A stretch of 50,588 nt of DNA, from contig CM074821.1 of the NCBI GenBank assembly GCA_037447605.1, positions 310,736-361,323 on the forward strand. The letters run 5' to 3'. Within the stretch, counting starts at the first letter, position 1. Every line of letters begins with the position of its first letter. Shown one piece after another: positions 1-9,580 of this stretch. The position numbers and the translations under genes were made by a program. This DNA comes from Zygnema circumcarinatum (lineage: Eukaryota; Streptophyta; Zygnematophyceae; Zygnematales; Zygnemataceae). The notes under the pieces are model-generated. The model was not told where the DNA came from. It did not search any database and saw only the letters and a list, made by a program, of their open reading frames with translations.

Positions 1-539
1 TGGCAGTAGATCCTGAGTCTTAGCAATGACAGTCTCTGATTGGCCAACTGCCCGCTGAGAGGCCTGACTGACTACGTGGAGCCTTCTGATAGGTCAACAA
101 ATGACAATCGGCGGCATTATGCGGCGCTTCCGAGTGCGCCTTGCTGGATGGTGTGCTGTTCTGTGGGCCGACAACACATGGCGCCGCCTTCTCGCATTCT
201 CCGTCGGCAGCCCTTGGATTATGCCGGTCCGTGACACTGAAGAGGCATATGTCAAGTACAACTGAACTGACGCGGATCCGTCGAGCGCAGCTCCACTACG
301 CTACAGGCGCGAACAGAATCGAGGACCCACGGACTGCCGATGTGACGCGATCTGATTGGGTGGATGAAACTGTACGGGCCTAAGTGTACGGATGAATCGC
401 GACCCTTGTTCTCAACGACAACTCGCAAGAGGCAACAATGACAATATATTTCATGCACTGAATTGAGGTCCAAGACTCACAATAGCTTGCTTGGTGCCAA
501 TCCTGACAGAATTCCGCTTCTAGCTTTATTCTTTTGTCC

Positions 540-616
540 TTAGGTCCTTTGCGTGGTTCCACATGCTGCTTTTGTCCATGTACATTTGATGGCCTTGCCA
601 TCGTGAGTTCAATGCA
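540..616. repeat. direct repeat, copy 1
   Basis: It begins with TTAGGTCCTTTGC and contains TCCATGTACATTTGATGGCC, followed by a near-identical GCCATCGTGAG segment. The same series recurs in the same order and orientation about 260 bases further on. Point differences show that the two copies have diverged. Confidence 0.75.
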
Positions 617-798
617 ATTTTCTTTTCTTACAGAGCTTCTGCTGCATGAGACACTCGCGTCGGCATAGCAGCTATCCACACACTCTAGCAAGGGACAGCC
701 CCATACCGACAAAATCCATGTAAACTTGCTAACGCGCCCTTTGCTACTATATAAGTACTCACTCCATTTGCTATAAAGGAGAACTTCTCCTCTTGCGC

Positions 799-888
799 TT
801 AGGTCCTTTGCAACCAGTTCCTCGTGGTTCCCCATGATGCTGATTTTGTCCATGTACATTTGATGGCCTCGCCATCGTGAGATCCATG
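799..888. repeat. direct repeat, copy 2
   Basis: Second copy of the repeat at 540-616. It shares TTAGGTCCTTTGC and the TCCATGTACATTTGATGGCC core, but carries about a dozen extra bases after the first block and a few substitutions. A small local duplication or a fragment of a dispersed repeat would both fit. Confidence 0.75.
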
Positions 889-947
889 CCACTTCCTCCT
901 TTCTTGAAGGAGAACCAAATGGAACATAATGACTAAACAGATCGGCA

Positions 948-3900
948 TCATAACTGAGGATCTATGTCCACAACGGACATCCTCTGAGGAAGCTTTATTC
1001 CGGCCCGTTCCACCACAGCCTTGGCCGCCTTTGCAGCCTTCTCCAACACTGAAGCCTGGTTCCACTCTCACATCCAAAGGGAAGAGAGAGAGAGAGAGAG
1101 AGAGGGAGACGAGAGAGAGAAAGAGAGAGGGAGAGGGAGTGGGAGACGTGTCAACAGCCTATGGTGGACAAGTCATAGCTGTGGGAGATGCAATCATTCA
1201 AATCTGCAGTTCTGAAGGATCGGGAACCTTGTGACTGTCAAATCTTTCAGGATCCTCTGCTACTTCCCTAATGTCAGTGATCACGTCGAACCAAAACATT
1301 AGTCATTCTAAAAGGATCTGTTGGTCAGATCAGACGAGTTTTGATGCGAAAAAAAACATCTTTTTTTGGTTGGAGCGGTCAAAGAATAATTATCCAAAAC
1401 ATTTTAACTCTCGGAAGATGGGAGGAGCACTGTATTGCATGTCTTTGCATCAACAGACGGAGTGAGAGAAGACAAGAGTACCTCATTCACAGTCAGAATA
1501 GTTCGATTTCGCATGAGCCACCTCCCATTGCACATGACGGATTCAATGTTCTCTGTGCGCATGCTATACACAAGGTTGGCGATCCTGCATTTTTCCAGAT
1601 TAAACCCTTAGATGCCAATATTTCAAACAGAAACAGAGGCTACAGTGTTTGCTTTTCCCCATAAATAAATACTGAATATTTTCCTTGATGAACCCGTCAT
1701 GAAGCGGGAGATAAAGCGTACGGATCATGAAGAGGTGTCATTGCGAAGTTGTGCGGATCGATTACCACCAGATCGGCCTGCAGCTCAGATTCAAACCCCC
1801 ATCAAATCAAATAAAATCTTTCCACCGTGGGCCCAACAATTTCAAAAGCAGGTAAAGTCACCACACAGAAGTACCAATCACCTTCAGAGAAATGAAAAAC
1901 GCACCTTCTTGCCTATTTCAAGAGAGCCGATCTCCTTCTCCCAAAGACATGTCCTTGCGCCATTGATAGTTGCCATCTGAAGAATTTTCTCCGCCGGAAG
2001 CGCTGTTGGGTCCGTTGTTCCATGGGTATACGCCCTTTTACCCTTGTGAATAAGGGCTGCTAGATACATCTCATCCACTGGCATGCCCCCTCCCATATAT
2101 TCAAGATTAGGATTCCAACCCACAACATGTCCAACCAACTAGAACACATAGGAAATGTGCAGTCACTTGGAAAGGGGTTGTGGGAACATTTCCAAGAGGG
2201 GAATCAGAGTAGGGTATACCAAGACTCATCCGATTGTTGGAGGGCGCTCCATCTGTACCCAATGAGACGTTAACTCCACGCTTTAGCATTTCCTCGACAG
2301 GGCTGAAGCCCAGCATGTGCATTGCTGCTCCTGGGCAGTGGCATGCATTCACCTTGAAAGAGGCGAAAAGGTCCACCTGGCAGCAGTGACTGAGACGGGT
2401 TTAATAAGGGGTCACTTCTGTAAATGATGGGGATTCGAGAGGATAAGTAGAGCTTTTGTGAGCGGGCTTTCTTACCTCATGGTCGTTTATCCACACAGAG
2501 TGTGCAGCCAGCAAGTTGGACCCAAGCAGCCCGATTTCTCCGAGATATGTGACAGTACCGTGTTCTACCCCTCGCGTTGCAACGACATGCTCATTTTCAA
2601 AGGGGATCTCCGCGACATGCTGCCCTGCAAGTAGAAAACGTCTCAGCAAAGCATTCGCCTCGTTTAGACCAAGGCACGGTCTAACTGACTACTAGATTCC
2701 ACGTTCTGATGGAAGATAATACTATGTTGCGTCTTGATCTGCTTCCCTCAGCCAGAGCAAGTAGTGCTTTGCTACTGTAAGGAAAGCATGGGTACAGGGA
2801 ATTGCACCATATGTATGCCTGTATTGAGGCGATCTGCGGAGGCCTTAGTACGAAGCAGCAAGTCATCAGTAGCATTCAGTATTTGGCGGAGTCCGAACCA
2901 AGAACGAATACGGCCGTCAGCTGTTCCATTGTACTTGTAATAAAGGTCCTCTTGGAGCTGCACATGATTACAAGCAAAATAGCACGTTGAGCTAAAATTG
3001 CAGGTTATATATCTCACTTTCGTGATGAGTACAAATTAGCTTTGTGTTGGCAGCTTACTTGAATGCACGAGTCTGCGTTCGATTTCGCCCATGCCTCGGG
3101 AAGGCCCTCTCCGGAGTCCATAATAGAAGGACACAGACAAGCTCGCAGACCAAGTTCAGTAACAGCAGCCACCATTCCTGGGACGTGCTGTCCGCCTGCT
3201 TCAGCAAAGCAGGTCACCTGCAAGCGGTGCAAAACAACAAAGCCCTTTTTTCAATGATGTCAGCGTATGCAGTGGGAATGATACGGCCAGTCTTTCAAAT
3301 CATGAAGAGAAGGAGATTTTGGAACAAAGGAACTATGATAGCCCAGAGAGCCGACTAGCCACGACAGACCCTAAAAACAACAGCACTGCTGGACTGCGCT
3401 GAAAAGGCTACAAAAAAAGAATAAAAAGTCGCCTTGCCCTTTCCACTGGAGACGACATGAGCATCAAGAGAGCATCATACATTACCCCGGATCTGATGAG
3501 CTCCACTCCACATAACAAAGTTGACAGATAGCTGTCCTCTTCCGTTAGAGCTGCTTCATATGGCCAAATTCGCTCGTGCAGCCAAGTAAGCAGGTCCACA
3601 TCATCAGCAATTCCTCGACCGAGCTGCTGCGAAGTGTGAACATGTGTATTGATCAGACCTGCATGCATTGAGATGGAAAAATCCTGATAAGTTGCCGACT
3701 TCTCAAGTTGCAGCGACTGGAAGTAAAGAAGATATGACGGATTGAGGAGACGGGGGTGAGAGAGAGACGGAGAGAGAGGAAAGGAAGTGGTGAATATACC
3801 GAGTTCCTTCTGTTTTGTTCCTTCTGTGATTACAGGTGTTCCCAAACTACAGAGTGCTTCTTCTCCTAATGGTTTGCTGCGCTGCAGCTGTGATTGATTC

Positions 3901-4717
3901 ATCGCATTTGACAAGCAGGTGACATTTTTCTCTAAATGTAAGCGAATCTTAGGAGAACCATTCAGAGGCAACTCGCTGTAATTGTGTGTGAAAGAAGCAC
4001 AAGATTCCCATAAGTTAATGCTTGTAGACACATTTGCCACCGTTTCTAACTCAGGATTTGGGAAAATTAAGTTGACATCCTTCTTTATGGAGTTCCGCCC
4101 CATTCTATCTCAGCAGCCACTTCACATGACAATTAGTCTCTTCCTTGTAGCCAGGTCAAGTGTTCCACCAACTTTTAAAAAGCTATGCTTTGTTTCCTCC
4201 GTTTCATATGCGGATGACACTACCCTGTTCTCCTTCATTTCTGACGGAACTCCGTTTGATGAATGCGAGATGATCACCTTAATCATCATATGACAGAATG
4301 TACCGCAATACATTATTGCAGTCTGTTGCTGTTTTCAATACAAGCATGCTGCTAATTTTATATTCAAGGCTGTGTCATGAATAAGCAGAAACTTTATTTC
4401 TTAATGAAATTTGTACCTGGAAGCAACCAACGGCCAGTTAGGTTTATTCTTTCAATATCCTTCTCTCCATACTTTCCAAGCAGCTCATTTGAAGGTCCAA
4501 TGTCTGCAATAATTTCTCTCTCAATAAGAATGGCTCCGTTGAGATACACATGAAGCCCTTCGTTCATAGTAACGATCGAACAGCCATAAAGAAGCATGCT
4601 TCGCGATTGCCCCTCAGAGGAAGCCATGGCTCCCTTCCGACTGTTCCGAGGAGAGAGAGAGGAGGAGAGAGACTTGGCCATGGCGGAAGCCAAAGCTTGG
4701 CAATTCCAAATCTCCAT
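948..4717 (-). CDS. Amidohydrolase, MTA/SAH deaminase-like
   Basis: Metal-dependent hydrolase of the amidohydrolase superfamily, closest in motifs to 5-methylthioadenosine/S-adenosylhomocysteine deaminases (relatives act on other aminated heterocycles). Exons (minus): 4417-4717, 3486-3658, 3059-3217, 2808-2957, 2476-2619, 2220-2376, 1905-2077, 1722-1777, 1482-1584, 948-1055. All phases agree, giving 507 residues, or 477 from the second plausible Met at 4627. Visible motifs in order: metal-binding NTHVHT, then [21 protein letters not shown] with the third histidine, and [11 protein letters not shown] with the metal aspartate; the C-terminal beta-sandwich part includes ADLVVIDP. The residues before Met-4627 could be a targeting leader. 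Substrate is inferred from family only. The usual plant route for methylthioadenosine is a nucleosidase, so a deaminase-type enzyme is of some interest. Confidence 0.85.
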
Positions 4718-5406
4718 GTGGCCGTTTTACGGTAAACTGTCATGTTAAGAGAGACGGGACTACATGACAGTTCCGTTTATATCTCAATGTTCGATCCTCA
4801 TATCGCGCACTGATAAGGTATCGTCACGATTCATATCAGGATATATCAGGGTATTTGCCGCACGTACCATGTGAGCTCGCAATCAGCCCATCTTTAGATA
4901 AGCTTTTTTACTGCAAGCAGCTCCAGACAGCCCCTCACAGCGCCTCCCTTCCTAATGACCTCACATCTCACATTGCTCCCATCTCTTCTTCCAAACATTC
5001 ACATTGTTCAAACTTCACAGAGAACATCAACTCTGAAGTGCTCGAACATGAACACACGTTCGTCTCTTCGACCATCCTTATTGGAAGTAAAAATATGTTA
5101 CAGATGTATCATCAACCACCGGCACAATTAGGCCCTCTTCCTCTCAAGGACGACGGGTCCCTTCCCCTCCCTCCCTCTCTCCCTCCCTCCCTCCCACCCT
5201 CCCTCCCTCCCTACACCGATTCATAACTTCCCAGCATGAAAAACATGGGCAGCTAGTGTAAAAAACGCTTCTATATACACTCCAGGCCCCTTGATCAGAG
5301 TGGAATTAGAGCCCTTCAGGACCCGGTCGGTGCGAGGCTGGCTGCTTGCACAATGAATCCCCATTCAAATTTGGGTTGGTCATGACCCTTCGAGATGTCC
5401 ACAGCT
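4718..5406. other. Intergenic region upstream of the amidohydrolase
   Basis: This separates the 5' end of the amidohydrolase from the 3' end of the next minus-strand gene, so it should hold the amidohydrolase promoter. It contains TATC-rich sequence near 4800-4855 and a C/T-rich tract at 5157-5214. No convincing exon was seen. Confidence 0.5.
5157..5214. repeat. CCCT-type pyrimidine microsatellite
   Basis: A run made almost only of C and T, mostly CTCC/CCCT units. It generates spurious proline/serine/leucine-rich open frames. Confidence 0.85.
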
Positions 5407-8400
5407 TCAGGTAGAAGGAGGGTCGATGCTGAGAAAGGCGGAGGTGCGGTACTGGCAGCCCATGCACCGATGGACCACTCCTTCAAGAGACCTGGTAGTC
5501 TCCGCCAGCCCTTCCTCCAATAAACGGCGGTTCAAGTAGCTTCCATCTGGAATGATGTCCACGGTCTGAAACCACGAACAGAAGAAAACCATCAATGGAG
5601 CAGGGGAAGTCTTCTATGGCTGATTCTATGAGCTCTCACAAGACACTAAAGAAATTCCATAAGAGTAGACAGAGGCTGTAAAGAGATGTCCACAAGAAGC
5701 AAGTAGTCTGCATTGCAGAGCTTGAACACCTCAGGGACAGCTCCTAGCAGGTAGGGTCGGCGGGCGAGTAAAAGGGGTTTTGGCAAGGGGTTTAAGCAAA
5801 AAATTCTCACCGAGGCAAGCTGCGAGCCAGTGGCTGACAAATCTGCTGCCAAAGTCTCCAGGGCTGCTGCCTTGCTATGCACTTGCCCGGCCACTTGCGC
5901 TATCTCCTCCTCCAACCTGCCTCCCTTGGAACAACGACACTTTCATTCTTCAAAAACAGCACAAGATGCAGCCCCAATGACTTCCTTCAGCTTTTGCTTG
6001 TCTTTTGATGAATCTCACCTCAATTTTCTTACACACAGAAAAGACAGAGACAGGGAAAAGCTTCCTACAAACGCGGAACATCAAGGATCAGACTGATACT
6101 TCAGCGGTGCTTGAGAACAGATTCCAAGTTGGTAACAAATGCACGGTCCATAGAGCCACTTAAAGCTGCGGATAAGGTCAATAGGACTCCTACCGCAAGA
6201 ACACTTTCCGGGTCTGTGGGTACAAAGCTGTAGCCATTCCAGAGCCTCCAAGGGCCCCAGCTCCAATAATAGCAAGTGCTCCCACGGCTCCAATAGGCCC
6301 AGCAACTACAGCGTTCTCAACCACCAAGGAGGGATTGACTCACTCATAAGCCAAGGGCCATGCTCCCTATGAGAATGTTGATCCTAACTTAAGTCAGAAT
6401 GTGCGCTATGTATGAAATATTCAAATCTCGGAGCTAAAAACATGGGTGTAGTTGCAGCCGCATCTTTGTTTGTGTCGCACCTTTCTTCTATGCACGCTTT
6501 TGAGGCTTCAGCTCTAGCTCATTATCAGTGACCATCTATAACACTCTAAAGCAACTTCTTGACGATTAAAGTAGTTAAACGAGGATATTTATTGCATATG
6601 CAGTAGAAAATATTGATTGCGGCGGTGGAACTCCCTACTTGTTCAGCACAGCTGAACTATTCGTCACAGAAGGCAAGTTCACCCGGCACAAAATATAAAC
6701 AAAGTAGAGGCAGAAGCTACAAAAGTGATACCTCGAAGGCAGAAAGCGATGGCTGATCCTGCAGCACCCCCGAGGATGGGCGCTGCCTTGAATCCTACAT
6801 CAGCTTTAGATGGATTATCGGCAATTTCTCGTGCACGTGCCTATAAAACAGTTTTCCAAATGCACAAAGTATTATTAATGACGAAACACGGCATCCCTTA
6901 TCCATCACAAAAAATATGAGTCCAGAGTGAGGGAGCATCGTTACGGGGCTAGAGAAATTAAAACTAGAACGTCTAATCATTTCAAAAAGAAAACACTTAG
7001 CAAGTAAGGGGCCTAGCAACTACCCACAGGCCTTGTATGGATCACTCACCACCATTGCATCCAGGTCTCGGCCCACTGCCCTGTGGACGGCTGCAGCAGC
7101 TTCAACTATCGTGCTCAGAGTTTCAAGTTTCTTAGCCGCCTCTTGTACTGCAACTCTGCACACCCCATCTTTTCTCAAGTGATGATGATCACATCATAGA
7201 AAAGGTTGTCAAAATAAATTTCCAAGAGGTCCAATCTCCCAGTCTTCATTTCATTTTCAATAGCACTGAACAATCCAATGTACGGCAAAATGTTCTCGGA
7301 GTTTGATGGTAGGAGCACAGCAACACTCCTTCAAAGCAGGTCCTACTAGTTACGGCTCACTTGCACCTATTTGCGCGGTTTGTGCCTCCTCCCCTCTCTC
7401 CTCCTCCCTATCCTCTCTCCCTCCTCGCTCCTCCCATCCTTCCCCCCCTTCATGCTTCGTTCTCCTGCCCTCGCCCCTCTCCCTACTCCTTCCCTCCTCC
7501 CCTCCCTTCTTTCCCTCTTCTTTCTCGCCTCTCCCTCCTACCCTCACTCCCCCTTCTCCCCTCCTCCCCCCCCCCCCCTCTTCCTCCTCCTCCCCTCCTC
7601 CCCTCCTCCATTTAAACCCCTTTTTACAGAACCAACTAGATCTAGTAGATATGATACCTTGGCCTTGGAGCATTCGTTTCCATGGCCTCCCGTACTGCCG
7701 CCGTTAGCGTCATAAGTCCCTCCGCGATATTAAGGCTGCCTTCCACCAGTGCCAAGCTAGTCATCTCAACAGCCTTCACAGTGCAAACGCCAAAATTATG
7801 ATCATCATCAGTTCATGCGCGCAAGTGAAAACACATGCATCGTGTGCGGTGCGCTTTTTATTATAGCTACAAATGCTCATCTTCCACGTGCTTTAGCCAC
7901 GGTTTTTCACAACAAGCCTGTGAGCACCACACCTTGTATCGGCCCGCAAGCAGGCGCAGCCGTTCAGTCATCTCCACGTGGGCTGCACACTTGTCCAACA
8001 ATTGCTTGCCATTCTGCACCCCAACAGACCAAAACACCCTGAAATTGCAGTACAGCACGGGAACCAGCAGCCAGACAAAAAAAAAACTCCCCGAAAAATA
8101 GATAGGACTTATTGCAGCTTGTCATCGCCAGTTCTATCACGACGCACTGAAAATAAAATATGTTTCAGATTTCTTAGATGCCATTCATCACCTGCTGTCT
8201 CATCAGTATCTTATCCACCCTCAGATACCCTTCTTCAAGGTCACGGCAGTCGGCTCCTGCATCATAATCCCCGACACATAACGTAAGCATCACGGAGCAT
8301 TAAGCTAACTGAAATATACACCCCTTATTCCAACAATGCTTCTGTTTTCCATCTTATGTTCATGTTTCAGCGTATCATATAGACATACAACCATTTTGAG

Positions 8401-8668
8401 ATAAGCATAAGCATATCCTTGTCTCCGCGCATATCCGTGTTTTAATCACCTGCTTTTCAATTTCCTTTCTTAATTGTATCTATTTTTATCCTTATATTGA
8501 TGTCGTCATGTCATGCCATGCCATGTTTCTTTAGGATCAGATTTGCTTTGGCGGATGCCGTGCACCTGGCAGGTCTGCAGGCCCAGATTTGCAGATGTCT
8601 TGAAATTTCTGAAGCAGGGCCTCGTGCTCCGCAGAGTCCCCCGCCGGCTCCCTGTGCCCCCCGCCCAT
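5407..8668 (-). CDS. Unrecognised helical protein with glycine-rich hydrophobic segment
   Basis: I do not recognise this family. Nine exons (minus) chain with consistent phase: 8566-8668, 8192-8256, 8013-7933, 7773-7658, 7155-7050, 6840-6732, 6305-6194, 5916-5811, 5565-5407, giving 318 residues. The start is the ATG at 8668 (MGGGHREPAG), a possible N-myristoylation sequence. Residues about 10-165 look alpha-helical and Ala/Leu/Glu-rich (for example VAVQEAAKKLETLSTIVEAA). Residues about 176-221 are two hydrophobic glycine-rich stretches (AAPILGGAAGSAIAFCL, then VAGPIGAVGALAIIGAGAL) that could form a membrane hairpin. A further helical segment (LEEEIAQVAGQVHSKAAALE) and an 87-residue tail follow. 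Overall it resembles helix-hairpin-helix membrane-inserting proteins in layout only. The join between exons 8 and 9 is supported by phase alone. Confidence 0.65.
7380..7615. repeat. Intronic pyrimidine tract
   Basis: About 235 bases of nearly pure C/T, including a run of more than ten C, inside the fourth intron (7156-7657) of the unrecognised gene. On the gene's own strand it is a purine (GA/GGA) tract. The open frames over it are artefacts. Confidence 0.85.
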
Positions 8669-9580
8669 GCTGTCCGGACACCAACAGGGCGTCCAAGACG
8701 CTTGGAAGACGGAGCCTGCACACTTCAAACCTTCATACAGGTCTTCAGACCTTCATGCAGGTGCCGCTCCGCAGCACTTTACACAGAATGAAGCACAGAC
8801 ACAGACGAAGATAGAGCGATCACAGAGCGACTTTTTGGGGAATTTGAAGGTGCTTTAAGGTCAATGAGCGAAGTGTAGAGTGTCTCTAATTGTGTTAAGC
8901 AGTGCTAATTTTTCTCAAAAAAGTAGCGAAAATATCTGCCCTGTATCCACCAGCCCCAGTCAAAGGCGGTGGCTGCCGCCCGGCTATATGTGCGCCCTCT
9001 CCGTCCTGTCAAGCCCAGCTGGAGGTTTCCAGGAGAACGGACCAGTACAAGTTTGCCACGTGTCATCATTTTGTTGAACGTGGCACGCTATGATTGGACG
9101 AAAACATAAGAGTCACAGGGAAACGGTCAACGTCGGATTTCCAGTTTTCTACTCGAACCTTTCCCGTCTATGGAGTGTACGGTAAAAACCCGCAAAACCG
9201 AAAACCCGAAACCCGGAAGAAAGTTTGTAGCTGGATGACGTAACCCAGAGGCCTGTCAACTGTATGACGTCATCAATAGAAGGTGAAAAACTTCGACGTC
9301 ACTGGTTTGCTTTTCACTTCTTTTTTGGCAAAACGTTTGGGTAGCAGAAATTCAGCTACCGTACAGTTCGATGTTGTCCGTACTGTATTGCGCTGTTGCA
9401 GTTTCTGCATTACGCTACCGTAATACCCTACACGGATTTGTGCGACAGCCGTAATTCTGTGCACATGTGTCGAGATCCAAATTTCTCTACGGGACAGCAC
9501 GCAGATTTATGTTCATGGAACATATAGTACTGGGCGAACGAGAAGGCGCTTGGTTTTGGGGAGCTCTGAAAGTAGAAGCC
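8669..9580. promoter_or_regulatory. Divergent promoter interval, unknown gene / ThiM
   Basis: 912 bases between two divergently transcribed start codons, so it probably carries both promoters. A G-box-like GCCACGTGTC lies near 9056. An inverted pair related to CCGTACTGTA lies at about 9356-9387. I looked for the conserved core of a TPP riboswitch because of the thiamin gene and did not see one. No exon was detected. Confidence 0.5.

Larger units (their letters stand above)
1..947. other. 3' flank of the amidohydrolase gene, no gene seen
   Basis: No exon chain or conserved protein could be built here on either strand. The stretch lies downstream of the stop codon of the minus-strand amidohydrolase. 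Its only notable structure is a diverged direct repeat of about 80 bases, listed separately. The open frames present are short and unrelated to any family I know. Confidence 0.5.

Noticed and set aside
6106-6230. Alternative frame with a hydrophobic stretch (LAVGVLLTLSAALSG) in the unrecognised gene
   Set aside because: It cannot be joined in phase to the neighbouring exons, while the chosen frame with a GT donor at 6193 joins both sides.
7303-7715. Proline/serine-rich open frames on both strands
   Set aside because: They are translations of a pyrimidine tract inside an intron of the minus-strand gene.
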